Positions 13,549 through 26,300 of a DNA stretch of 64,000 nt are shown one piece after another. Both the position numbers and the translations under genes were made by a program. Within the stretch, counting starts at the first letter, position 1; every line of letters begins with the position of its first letter. Under the pieces are notes generated by a model. That model ran no database searches. It had not been told where the DNA came from and worked only from the letters and a program-made list of their open reading frames with translations. This stretch comes from Puffinus mauretanicus (lineage: Eukaryota > Chordata > Aves > Procellariiformes > Procellariidae): assembly GCA_023333565.1 (NCBI GenBank), contig JAJKFH010001094.1:1798001-1862000 (forward strand). The letters are read 5' to 3'.

Positions 13549-13673
13549 TGTTGTGGTTTAAGCTGGCAGCAGCCAAATACCACGCAGCCGCTCGCTCACC
13601 CCCCGCCGGGTGGGATGGGGGAGAGAATCAGAAGGGTAAAAGTGAGAAAACTCGTGGGTTGAGATAAAGACAG

Positions 13674-13679
13674 TTTAAT
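13674..13679 (-). terminator. LTR polyadenylation signal ATTAAA
   Basis: The plus strand reads TTTAAT, which is ATTAAA on the minus strand. It lies about 190 bp downstream of the TATA-like box, the expected place for the R-region poly(A) signal. The assignment rests on position and motif. Confidence 0.5.
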
Positions 13680-13862
13680 AGGGAAAGCAAAAGCCGCGCA
13701 TGCAAGCAAAGCAAAACAACAAGGAATTCATTCACCACTTCCCATGGGCAGGCAGGTGTTCAGCCATCGCCAGGAAAGCAGGGCTCCATCACGCGTAACG
13801 GTTACTTGGGAAGACAAACGCCATCACTCCGAACGCCCCCCCCTCCTTCTTCTTCACCCAGC

Positions 13863-13885
13863 CTTATATGCTGAGCATGACGTCA
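13863..13885 (-). promoter_or_regulatory. LTR promoter core: CRE plus TATA-like box
   Basis: On the minus strand a perfect palindromic CRE (TGACGTCA, 13878-13885) lies just upstream of CATATAAG (13863-13870). The spacing and position within the LTR fit the U3 promoter of an endogenous retrovirus. CREB/ATF binding is inferred from the motif only. Any transcription would run toward lower coordinates, antisense to POU6F2. Confidence 0.6.
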
Positions 13886-14125
13886 TATGGTATGGAATAG
13901 CCTATTGGCCAACTGGGCCAGCCGTCCTGGCCACGGTCCCTCCCAGCCCCCTGCACATCTGGTAGGGCATGGGAAGACAAAAAGTCCTTGACTAGCATAA
14001 ACAATACCTAGCAACAACCAAAACATCAGTGTGTCATCAACATTATTCTCACACTACATCCAAAACACAGCACTATACCAGTTAATAGGAAGAAAATCAA
14101 CTCCATCCCAGCCAAAACCAGGACA

Positions 14126-14130
14126 TTGCT
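14126..14130. repeat. Target-site duplication, right copy
   Basis: TTGCT directly follows the LTR terminus at 14125 and exactly matches the copy at 13544-13548. Confidence 0.9.
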
Positions 14131-15371
14131 TCTCAGAAAGCAGTTGCTGCTGAACAGAACTGAACCAAGTATAGCAAGATAAGCATTAGCCAATATCTTA
14201 CAATAGAATTGTACAGCTTTAATGGAAGAGGATGGTAAGGAAGTGACTGTCCAGCGTGAAAGCGATAACGGTGTGGGCAGGAAGTATCAAAATAAAGTTT
14301 TAGCTCTTTCAATTTATTTATTTAGGTTTTTTTATTTATTTCTTGCTGATGTAAATGGTAGGAAAAGTTTTCCTTGGACGGAATGGTAATTTTCTTAAAT
14401 GAATGCTCTGCACTGCACCCTAAGTACTTTTTAGTTATTAAACTCTGGTGGCTGCTGGTTGCCAGAAGAATTGTTTGAAGCACCAAATCCTACAGGTTGT
14501 GAAACAGAGAAAAGGAAGAGACAGCTCCTGTGTTGAACAAACTCCCTTACAAACTGCATGCATACTATTGTCACCTGTTGGAATAGCTACTTGCCTTTAC
14601 CTTGTGCATGTTTTAAAGTTTAATGTCAACAGACCTCTCTTATCATAGTTGTAAATGGTTTTCACTTTAATGTTTAAAATAATGTCTCTCTCATACCATT
14701 AAGCTGCACCGAAGAACCTGTCACTCATAAATCATAGATGAAAAGGACACACTAATGCACAAATTTTGCTTGTTTAAAATTTGAGAGTGCATGTAAAGTA
14801 GGGAACTCGAGATTAAAAAAATAATGCAGGAACAGGAGCGGGTAAAAGCAGATACAACAAAGTGAAGGGGAAGTGGTTTTTTAGCGTAGGTGGATGATGA
14901 AATCTTAATGAAGAAACAGGCATTATAAAAATGTATCCTTCCATTCTGGAGTGCTCCAGGTTATAGTTGCTGGGTATATAGTATTATAAATAAACATAAG
15001 CTCGTGCAGTTCTTATGTCATTTATTCACCCCATGTTGCAAAGCTGGAAGGTAGGGATTAAGCCAGGCAACCTTTGCTCTTTAGTTTAGCCATGGGTGTC
15101 TAACTGCTAGCTAAAAGGTGTAACTCTGCTGCCAAATAAATTTTGCAAGCAATGACCTTACCAGATGAAAAGTTTTCCTCTATAATCTTTACTGGTAGAT
15201 AGAAGCATGGGATCAAATAGGGACTTGCTGGAGCATCAGGTGCAGTTCCCTGTCTATGGACGCAATCACACCTTCCATAACGTAGCTGAAAGGAACAGAA
15301 CCCACAAATTCACTTAGTTGCATTGCTGTTTGTCATTTTCTTTACCCTTCCCTCCCAATCCTCTAAGCAAG

Positions 15372-15480
15372 TGCCACTGTCCTCATTATTTGGAAGTGAA
15401 ACTGATACACAAGGAAAAGAAGTAACTTGGTCAAGATAGATCTTAAGAGTCCTGAATCACAGTTGTGAGCTTCTGTTGCT
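15372..15480 (+). mobile_element. Faint MIR-like relic
   Basis: CTCATTATTTGGAAGTGAAA, CTGATACACAAGGAAAAGAA, GTAACTTGGTCAAGATAGAT, then a CTGAATCACAG end follow the forward MIR order ('attttacagatgaggaaactgaggcacag...gtaacttgcccaaggtcac'). Diverged. Confidence 0.45.
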
Positions 15481-17543
15481 TCCTATATAGCCCACTACCC
15501 AATGCATACGTGAATGAAGGTAGGAGTCAGGTGAGAGTGCTGTGTTTCTAGAGAACATCTTTAGCTGTGTGGTATCATCAGTTCCATTGAACCTGATTTA
15601 CTTCTGGTCCCTGGTTTTTGTGGTTATTTGAAAGATAATCATAGCATGTGTGTTCTGTTTCGTAATCAGTACTTTTATAGGTATACTCATAGAAGCCCAT
15701 GCTTCAACACAATTTTGGTAATCCCTGCCCTTTGGGCGAAATCAGACCATATTCATCAACTTCCGTCTCTCTTAAACCTCACTGTGGTGTGGTCAGCCTA
15801 GATGACTGAAGGACATGTTTTCATGCTGTTTTCTAACCTGTCTTATTACTCCTGTTGTTGTCACGTCTGTTGTCCCTGAATTTCCAGTGCAGTCAAGCAT
15901 GGATGTCCACAGCTCCTGTGAGCTGGGTCTTCTCCTGTCTTCTTTTTCTTCTCTCATCTGTAAACCTCTAAATCTCTTCATCACAAACTACCCCAGCTAG
16001 GTAACGCAAAAGACACCCTGAAGACTTTTTGAATAATGTATGAATTCAGAAAAGTTCTGATCTAACAGAGTACTTGAATTCATACTGAAGGTTGATCAAG
16101 GGAGTAATCCCACTAAATTTTGTGTGATCCACATATATGTTTAACTGATTTTCTTCTCAGGGACTTTCAGGTCTTTTTCAGGATGATAAATATGAGACCT
16201 CAGGGTGACTGGATAAAACAATGAAAACCCTTGCTTGTGGAAAGAGAAAAGAGCGTTCAGTGATAGGAATCATAGAGGGGATATGTTAAGTATTTAAAAT
16301 GAGAAAACAAGAGTTTCTTTAAAAAGTCAAGACATTGGTAAAATGGAGTGATTAATGATATGGAAATTACTCACACAGTATAACTTATTCAGTGAAATTA
16401 CCTATTCTTCAGCTGTCAGTTACTTATAAATAAGATTTTTTTTTTCCAGATGTATTTGTGTTAAATTGCTCAGTTGCTATATGGTCCTGAATCCACCACT
16501 AAGTCAACAGGAATTTTGTTGCTGTAAGGGGAAAGAGGTTTAGACTAAGCCTCTTTCAAAACTGTTTTCCTTGATGCATACCTGATTAATTTCTGTTCAT
16601 TACACTATGTCATTTGCCATACGCACTGCTATACCGTATCTGTTCCCTGAGCAAGTAAGTCAAATGTGTGTGAACAGAAGGAAGGAACGTGAATTCTTGC
16701 TGTGAAACTTACAAAAATGTTTTCCCTGGTTCCTATTAAGCAAATTTCATATGCACAAGGAATATGCAAAGAATACAATTTACTGAGATGCCAGAGGGTT
16801 GGTGGCAGAATAGAGCCATCTGCTTTAGAGAGAAATCCCTGAACATAACACCTGTGGAACTTTGGCTTTCCACCAACAGTTCTTTGAAGAAAACAATAAA
16901 ATCAACAACCATAACTTTTTACTGTAATCCACTAAAAGCATTGAAGATAAGAGTTTAAAAACCACCCAAGAAAGCTGTTGTCCCAAGAAATTTACACAGG
17001 TGTTTTCCCTTCACCATTTCTTAGAATTACAGCTGGAACACAGCCGTGCTTTCCTAACCAGCAAAAATTTTGGAGGTGTCAACAATAGCAATGGTGAGGT
17101 TGTGAGAAAGGAAAAAGTGAGGCAGGTACCCTACAAGACAATGTGTTGCCTGTCTGTTGCTTTTAGTCCATTGCTTCTTGTCCTGTCCTTATTGACTTAA
17201 TGCAGAAAACACTCTGCCAGATTTCCTCTTATCATCCAAACTGGTATTCATCAATATACAACTTTCCGTCTTCGGGAAACTTTTCTCTGGGCTGAACGGT
17301 TGCAGTTTCTGCATCTCCTTTGCCAGGTCAGATTTCTCTGGGTTTTGGGGGAAGTGTGTTTTTTTTTTAAATTTTAGTTATCCTTCTCAAGAGTCTCTCC
17401 AAGGGACTAGTAGTTGCTTAATCTGAGAGTATTCAGTAATGCCTGGGAGCTGATATTCATGGAAAGACATTCTTTCCTTATGCCCATCTGATTTTTATGT
17501 CTCAATGTAATATTTCTGTATATCTGAACAAAAAGATACCTTT

Positions 17544-17558
17544 GGGGGGGGGGGGGGG
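17544..17558 (+). repeat. Poly-G run (G15)
   Basis: Fifteen consecutive G follow TTT. The run has G-quadruplex potential, and its length is likely unstable or uncertain. Confidence 0.9.
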
Positions 17559-20259
17559 CTGGGTTTGTTCTGTCTTGTTTTCTTAACACATTTTTTAGCC
17601 CTGTTGATTTCATGTTGAAATCACTGAGAAATGGGAAAGTATTCCAGTGCTGAGGAGTTGCTAAATGCTGTAGTCTCATTTTGTTCACTTTTCCATGACA
17701 GCCAAAGCAGTTTTACCTAAAAAGTTAATGTATTTTAGCTATCCTTTTAGTATACATGTTCGAAATGAGAAGAAACTATCGCGGTGTCGCCTACCAGCTC
17801 ACTGTTGGCTGCTCGCACACCATGGATAACAATTTGGTAGTCTCTCTGCAAAGGGTTGGCCCAAATATATTACATCATATAGCAATGGCACAACAGTGTT
17901 TTAGATATCTCCACCGATATGGAGCTTGAATGACACTTGAACCTTGAAGTTGGAGATTCTAGCCTCATGGCACTGAAACTTTATGTAATTTATTTCCACT
18001 ACACATTGTACTGTTCCTAAAGTGGATGTCAATAATTTATTTCCAAGCCAGAGTTTCTCAATCTTGAGTTCTGAAAGAAATGAGAACAAACTATCTCCCC
18101 AAATCGTTAGTGAAAGGCTTCAGTGCTGAAAGGAAGCCTTGCATGGTTGAAAATGTGAAATCATTAAATTACATTATTTAAACAGCGGCAGGTCATATTT
18201 TAGCTGCAATACAATGGAAGGGGAAATGTATTAAACATCTTGAGAGCTAGGAGACAGCCATTAAAATGCACTGATATAGGTAACAATAGATATAGATGAT
18301 GGTAAAAAAAATTAAAAAGGCTCTTTTTTATGTGGACATCAGTCAAAATGAATGTTGGGTAAAGACAATGGTAACAAGAAGGAAAAAACGTATTGTTTAC
18401 ATTTATTAGATTTTGTTTCATCCAAACATAGATTTGTATCATTAATTGTGCAACAGATAAAGTAAACATGCTCTGTCTCCATTCCCCCATGTACACACAC
18501 CTTAAAAATCAGAAATCAGAGAGATGAAAAACAAAAAAGAGACAGAAAAGAAGTCAACTACAAACCTCAATTGCTTACTGATCTAGAGTCCAAATTCCAG
18601 TTTTTTAGAACATTTTCCCTTTTTAACTAAAGTGATGCAGTCCCTATTCATTTGTATTCCCCTTCAAGTAACATGAAATAGCTTTCAGAGTCTACAGAAC
18701 GGCAGTGTTTCACTTATGTATTTTAATGAGCACCAATGTCAGTAATAATCAAAATGATGTTTCACTTAGAGGAATAGTTTATTCCCAGGTACTTCTGCAG
18801 TGTACTAACATAACCAGAACAAGAATGACAAGAACCAAGAAAAGGAGCTGCACTCGCTAGCAATTTCTGTGAAGCCCTCAAACCAAATATACCTCCTCTA
18901 TCACTTTATAAATGCTGCACATAATGCAGTCACTGTGAAGGGCTCACTTACACAACGAAGGGGTTAGCCACCCCCTAAGACTAACCTCCCTACCTTAGTA
19001 CATGGAAAGAAATAGGAGAAATTTGTGCATCCTTAAGCACACTGTTCTATGCATGGAGTGCCTAAGGATTAGCAGCCACTAGAGCAGGTTTCCTCAGGCT
19101 AACAGCTGTATCGCATCCAGACAGTGTTGTAGGGGAACTGAAGTAATAGGCAGAGATCCCCAAAGATGGAGTAGGTAGGTTTTGTGTCTCCATCTGGTCT
19201 CCCAGGAAACGTACTGTTTAGGAGGCCTAACATTTGCTTTTGGAAGAAAGGGCAAAAACAGCTTTTCTGAACGTAGATGGTTCTTTTCTGGGCTGTTTTT
19301 CTGTTTGCTTGTTTGGTTTTGTTTGTTTTTTCACCACCATACAAGGCTTCTCCTGTGGGGATGTTGTTACCCCATGTTAATTGCACATCTTGTTCAGTGG
19401 CAAATTGCTGCCTTCACAGAGGGAATGTGAAAGGTTCAGGGCTTTATTAGTTACTCGTTGTTTATTGATCACTCCCAGTGTGTTAGCTATTTGTTGTTTG
19501 GATTTTCTGCCCCATAAGTTAAAGGCCTATAATCAGAGACATTAAAATGCGGTAGTCTTAATGCTTTTGTGCTCTGTTGTTGACTTCCACCCAAAATAGA
19601 CCGCAGACATGCCTATTTTTTCACTACTGATGGTTATGGAACGACATCAGTGAGGAGTAATGATGTGATGTAGATCAAATTAATTCTGAAATCAAAGTGT
19701 TCACACCTACTTAAACTTTGCGGGCCAAGTTTTGGCAGAGTCTAAGTTTCCAGACTTGTATGCCAAGAAGCAGATGGGAAAGACAGAAGTAGTCTGCTCC
19801 TCTCCAAAGTTTCCACCAAAAACCTATTGGTTAACTACCCTTTAGCAGACATGATGACTAGGCTACGAGTTGTGGTGTGACTGGTATGCAAGACCTGGGC
19901 ATTTCTGGGAATGTACTCCTTTATTCAGCCCTGACTCAGACTGATACTGCTTCTGGCAGGAGTATTCTGTGTGCAGGATTATAAATGAAATTTCTGTCAA
20001 CCAGAACATGGATGCATTTTAATGCTGCTTTTAAAGTATATCTTTGCACCTGTTTCCAGGAGCCTTTAATCTTCTTCTTGAATTTAGACCGTGACAATTT
20101 AAATTAATGTAGAGAAAACTCATTCCAATAATGTTAAGCACTTAATTTACTGTAATCTTACAAAAGCCAAGAAATTTCAAATGCAAGTGAAAATCCTAGC
20201 TAGTGTTTGTCACTTTGTTCCTCACCTCCGCCTTGTAGCATACATGCTACATGCACTGG

Positions 20260-20312
20260 TAGATCACATGCAAATAGGTACATCTAGATCACATGCAAAT
20301 AATAGGTACATC
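20260..20312 (+). repeat. Short tandem duplication carrying two octamer motifs
   Basis: A 25-bp unit (20260-20284) is followed directly by a second copy of 28 bp (20285-20312) that differs only by an extra three bases (TAA-type) in the middle. Each copy contains a perfect octamer, ATGCAAAT, at 20268-20275 and 20293-20300, 25 bp apart. The octamer is the classic POU-domain (Oct factor) site. Whether these are bound is unknown. Confidence 0.9.
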
Positions 20313-23300
20313 TCTATGGTATATACATATATGACTCATATGCTGATCCAAGACTCCTTACTGCAATCGAGTGAGTTATAGAAGGATTACCAGGATGGAT
20401 TTGCAGCCTTCACTCTCAATTTCCTTGCCTTAGTGGATTTAAGTCGGACATTTATAGTCTTTGTGGTTTAATTTCCTTTGTTTTTCCATGGTGTTTGTAT
20501 TAATAAAATCCCTATGATTCATGTTTTAAAAACTCCCTGGATACAAACTTGTGTTCCTGATAGACCAGTGAGATTCTAATCAAGCACATATATATTTAGG
20601 GACTTATAAAAACAACAAAGTCTTTATTGACCAACTGGGTTTACGGGCATTTTTAGTGGTGTGAATTTTGAATGCATGGAATATACAAGTTAACCACCTG
20701 GGAACCAATTTCTTTAATGAAATTTCTTTAAAGTCTATGTGGTTCTGTACCACAGAAGCACACACCTCCTCTTTTTTTGGAGACCCCCTCTTTTTCTTTT
20801 TTTTTTGATTGTCATGTAAAGTTCAGAAGATGTCTTATGACTTTCTATTACAATCTTAAAGTTTATGCATCTTGAAACATTTTACAGCATCTTTTTTTTT
20901 TCCTTTTTTTTGAGAAAAAAATTCTGTCTGCCACCGAGATTGCTCTAGAAATGGGAACAGGACCTGTCTGGTGACATCAGCAACGATGCAAGTGAAACTC
21001 CTTGGGTTTTCTCGTCCCCAGACGAGAAATTTTATGTCCTTTGGGTAGAATTCTGAACTCATGGAGATCTTCAGGCCTCGGTCTCATTTTGCTTCTGATC
21101 CCTGAAGCTGCTTTCATTCCTTGAATGTTTTGTCATTACAAGCCTATTTCTCTGACAGACGTAGCAGAGACCACAGATGCGAGACCTGTGTTCTGCGCCC
21201 TGCCCCGAGATGTCCCGTGTGATGGCAGACAATTCACGCGTGTTTTCTGCAACTCTCATCCCACCTGTAAATGAATGTGCTGGTAGTTAGCGCTATGCTT
21301 TCCTACAAAGTGGCTTAAATCACTACTGTTAGATGCCTTGAGCTCCTCAGACACAGCTAGATCTTTGCTAAATGTCCTAAATTCTTAAGTTTTGTCCTGG
21401 TTCATAGATGTAAAGGAGGCTAGGATCTTTTTCAGTAGCTGCAATAATAAGGTGAATTTTCCTTATTTGGGACCTACAGTGACCTTTTCCAGCCCATAGA
21501 AGGATTGGAAGTTTCCACCAAGGTTAGTAAGATCCAACCCAATATAGATTCTTAGACTACTGCCTGCTATAGGTTTTTTTGCTTATTTATTTTAACATGA
21601 ATATTGCTTTTAAACTTAATCAACTGTAGATTTGACATTCCTTACAGACTATTCTGTCACTTGGTTGTGTTTTGTTATGATAAATTATGTGATGTTAAAA
21701 AGAAATCTTCAGCATAAAGACAAGTTTCTCACCTCACTTCCATGATTAATTCCATTCAAGTCAATGCTGATGCTTTGGATTTACATAATCTGATCCTTGG
21801 ATATCTTTCCCTTTCTGTTTCTCAGATCCCATTTCAGTCTCTTGTCCCTTTCCTCATCCAGTGCTGTTTGTTTCTGTCCATCCTTCATATTTCAGCTTGT
21901 TTTTTTAAAGTTATTCACAACCCAAATATTCCTGAATGTATTTTGTACTGTGCAGCTGATTTCCCATTACATCAACAGTAATAAATGAAGAAGAGGTAAA
22001 TGTCTGGAGGTGATAAACCTGTTGTAATTTTCCCAGTATATTGGGCCTCTGTATTTTAGAAGATGCAGTTGTAACAGGACACGAATCCTGTCTAAAAAGC
22101 AAGGAAATGATAGTAGTACATTTTCAGGAAATTCACTTATTGGCAACCTGAAAGTTGTTTCTTTTATTTTGTTTCTTTTCGACAGGATGAAACCTCTCAA
22201 GAACAAATTTTGTACATGTTCTCTGAGAACTGTAAGTTTAGCAATCTGAACAGAGCAATCACTTTCAGATTCTCTCTTCGAGATTTTAGCTTTTACTTTC
22301 CCAAATCAATGCTTGTGGACTGTAAAGAAAGACCGTGTTCCCCTCGCAGCACTGTAGCATCTTTAAAAAATACTCGGTCCCAGCTTTTTTTCCCCCCATT
22401 CATTTTACTGGTAACAAAATCAGTTCTTTAAATCTTTGTTTTACTCTGCTTTAGCAGGAGTGGTAGTTCAAAGTTATGTCTTATGAAATTACATTTATCT
22501 AATATAAGCATGTTGGTCAGTTGCAACCAAAATTAAAAACATATACTATTTGTTCCATTTGTCAGAAGAATATAATTGGTTGTAAGTGTAAGACTTAGCA
22601 AGTGTATCTTTATGCATTTATGTTCCCATGAGTGCCATTATTTTAAAATTTCTTAGTGGTATTTATATATATTCAACGTTTGACATCAGATAATTTGCGT
22701 TTGCTATGTTTGTGAGATAACTCACAAGGGAGAAAGCTGTATTAAATAAATAATAGAGATAAATTTTATACTTCCATATATTTCAAAGCTAATGCAGCTA
22801 ACTTGCAGTGGAATGGTAACATGAAGACACAGTGCTATAATATGATTGATTTGTTTTGACAGCAGCCAAATAATTGAGAGTGAAAGGTGTCAGCACAGAT
22901 GAAATATTGTATAAGCCACATTCAGAAGGCAACCCCAGCAGCAATAGCAACTGGAGTTTTATTTCCTTTGATATCGCACTGTTACTCACTTCCAGTTTAT
23001 TATAAAACCATGAAAGGTATGCAACTTTCCATATGATGGAGGCTTTTATGGAGGGGATAGAAACAGAAGTTTGTCAGGTACTTGAACAATAGATACTGAC
23101 AATGGGATTTGTGATGGATACAATATACAAGGGTAAATTATCTTAATCTTTCTCCCTGGTTTTCTCTCTTCTTTTAATCCCTTTTTACAGGCTACTGCTT
23201 ATCTGGCATCTTACCTCTAGCTTTGAGGGTAAGTGACTCCCTCCAGAGCAACCATCAGTGTCAGTCTATGGATTGCCTGGCAGGGGATTGATGCAAAAGC

Positions 23301-26300
23301 AGTGCTGCTATTACCCTCCCCAGCAGTGAGACTTGTTTTTAGATCACCTCTTCTGCACAGCAAACTATACCCATTCTGGCTAACTGAGACAGGGCAAGGC
23401 TTGTGTATTTGCATCATGGCATCCTACTGCCCTGCAAGGAATAAAAAGAACTACAGCATCTTTTAAGCCTAGGAGAGTGTAAGTGTGCAAACAACCTAGT
23501 ACAGAAGGTAGCCAAATAGACCAGCTGAAATAATGCCTGAAAGCAAGATGATTTGAAAATCACTATTGGTCTTCCTTAAAAGCACACTGAACAAGAGAAG
23601 AGGGCGTGCCTGTAAAAACACAAGCTATAAAGCTTCCTTTGTTCTGAAGCCCCATTGACTTCAGTAGGAGCAAGACTCCAAGTTACAGTTTGAATTGAAA
23701 TGTATATGTCCCGTCATTCATTTCAGAAATGCTCCATTAAGAAGACACAAGTCGATGTGAATGACAAGGGTTCTCAGTAATGAGCTCTTGCTCATGCAAA
23801 ACAAAACAAACTATGACAACCATCATGTTAACAAGATCAGGAACCCTTGTGGCTTTGTAATGTAACATCTAATCTATATCTATACCTATACAAATATAAT
23901 TATCTTACTTGGAGAAAGGTAAATAACAGAATGGGATGAGATTTCCAATGCAGAGCAATTTATACAGTCACATTCCACTTGCATTCTCTTTGTCTCCCGA
24001 TCTGATCATTTCATAAATGGCATGGTGGAAATTAGAAACCTAAACGTACTTGTATAAATAAGGAAAAAGTTTTCGCTGAAGTAGTGTAGGAAGGCAGGAG
24101 GTAAGCCATTGTTCATAAAATAAATCTTACTGTATAACAGGCTGCATCTACTGAAGTATTTTGGTTTAGAGAAGTAGAGCAGACTTGAAGTTAATCCCTC
24201 TGGTTTCACCATTTGCCTCATGTTAGTTTGACGTGCATAGACCAGATTTCTTTTGGAGGAAACTAAACTAGAAGCTCCGCTGCAGGTGCACACCAACTGC
24301 ACTCCAGAGCCAAGTGGAGACACAAAGGCCCAAACCAATGGCTGGCCCTTTGGATAGCTTCAAGACCCATACGTTCAGTGCCAGAAACCAGAGAAAATAC
24401 AGTCCAAAGTAAAGACCCTGAACGGCAAGTAGAGGAAATGAAAGGGACTTAGAGCCAACTACCTCCGTTTACTGATCCTCTCATACTGCAGCAAATAATT
24501 GCTGATGTTGACATAGCCTTAAACCTGTATTTAGAGCTTCAGGAAGAAGTGATTGGTGACTGGTGTACATGCAATGAAAACAAATCCTACGTTGCTGATG
24601 ATTCAGAGCAATGTTATTTAGGTAGAGGCTTCTGTTAGAGTACTGAATGCCCAGGTTGCAGGGTTGTGCAGCTTACGTAATAAATAAGTCTCTGCCATCA
24701 GCACCTGCAGAGTTAAATTTAACTTGGCAGCTCTGATTTTACCCACCAGCAGCTGTAATGACTTGTTTAGTAATTGTAGGAAAAATGCTGAAAATGGAAT
24801 GCCTGAATGTTGTGTGTATATAAATCTATTGATAGGCACTGAAATGGGGACATAGACATCTAAATCTGAAGTTCTGATTTCTATTTGTTAGTGTGTGATT
24901 CACAGTGGAAACATAGGCTTCCCAAGCGTCATGTTTTCTGTACAAATGTTAGTCTCCTCATCAAGAAGTACTCAGAATTCATGAAAACATGGGTGGTTGA
25001 AAAGACTCTGAGGAGATTACATAGTTTTCATGAGAAGTCTTTGTTTTCCTTTTCTTTCTAATATACCTTCAGATTTTTTCTTTTTCATATCCCTGCTTGT
25101 ATCTATGAGCATGTGCATATACTTCTACTGCCCCTTTTGAACTTCAGCTAGACCCTCATCCAGGAGCCTCTAGCCAGTAGGCTGTGGAATAGAAACTCCT
25201 TCTGAGAAGAATTTCGCAAAGTAGTATGAAAAGATAGAGGAGCTAGTTAATAGAAAGACGCTCAAGTGTCTAGTGTGCTTTCTGGCCACCATAATTGGGA
25301 TTCCTCTTTGGTTGCTCACCTCTTGACCATTAGAGGCATTTGCCAATCAGTTGCTGACTGAACAAAAAGCCACTAAAAGAAATATGAGGGGAAAAATGAA
25401 AAGACAAGTGAGGTATAACCCAAAAAGCACAGCCTTCTGGCCCTTAGCTGGCCAGGCAAATGGAAAAGAGAAAAGAAGTATACTAGCCATCCAATTGAAC
25501 CAACTCATAGGCATCTCCCACATATTGAATATTTTTGTGGGCCTTTTACTGATAGGTCAGATAACCCAACCAACGACTTGTTTATTTAGCTGAAGATAAA
25601 GTTGTTAACTTTAAAAGTCTTTAGAGGACCAGGCAGGTTGTCTTCATAGTAATCCCTATAGACATGTTTTTGAAGACTTCACTGCTGTGAATAGCTTCCT
25701 TTTTAGATGACAGGTTTTCTCTAAATCAGGAAGCAAGGTGAACATTTTCCCCCACACCTCTTCATATCTGAAGTAATTCCATATCATTGTTACAAGTGGT
25801 CAGCTCTAAGTGGTGATTGTGATATGCCAGCACAGAGCCAAATCCGGAGGCCTTCAACTCTCAGTTTTAGTGAGGCAGATTCACATTAGATGTGATGCTT
25901 GAAGCTCTGTTGACATTTGGGAGTTTGGGTTTTAAAAAAACCCTATGTGAAGACCCTCAAGGTTTGGCTGACTATAACCTGCAAATGGTTTGGCAAGACC
26001 CTATTTACAGAGACTGCTCAAGAGCCTTTCCCTTCCCCCATTTCAGTGGTCAGCACTGACACGTTGCATTATGAGAAAGAGCCCCACTTAACGCAGAACT
26101 ACTTTCAATTGTCATGAGCACTCAGCCTTATTTAAACTGACACCCTCTCCATCACCCCCAAGCTAGAATCCCAATGTCAGAGTGCTTCAAGAAGTTGGGA
26201 TTCAAAGCTGTACTGTCTTGCTAAGAGCTGTGATTGAGTGGTGCAAAACAGCACGGAGATGAGCTTCAGAGATGGAAGGACAATCCCAAAGGTGGAGGGA

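Larger units (their letters stand above)
13549..14125 (-). mobile_element. Solo LTR, avian ERVL-type endogenous retrovirus
   Basis: This is a 577-bp element on the minus strand. Read in its own direction it begins TGTCCTGGTTTTGGCTGG and ends TTAAACCACAACA, so it has TG...CA termini. It is flanked on both sides by the same 5 bp, TTGCT. Sequence of this kind is a familiar bird LTR class, and a 5-bp duplication fits class III (ERVL-like) integration. Inside, in transcriptional order, are a perfect CRE (TGACGTCA, 13878-13885), a TATA-like box (CATATAAG, about 13863-13870) and an ATTAAA polyadenylation signal (13674-13679). No gag, pol or env sequence is attached. It is therefore a solo LTR left by recombination between the two LTRs of a provirus. 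The 67-73-codon plus-strand frames inside it are chance. Confidence 0.93.

Noticed and set aside
20856..21259. Possible further L1 ORF1-like coding on the minus strand
   Set aside because: Short pieces looked suggestive, but the blocks do not follow the order of the ORF1 RRM domain. Poly-A/T runs account for part of the frame.
23640..23690. 'ccattgacttcagtaggagcaag' phrase, also echoed near 50841 and 63050
   Set aside because: It resembles a phrase common in old amniote repeats, but too little sequence is recognisable to call an element.
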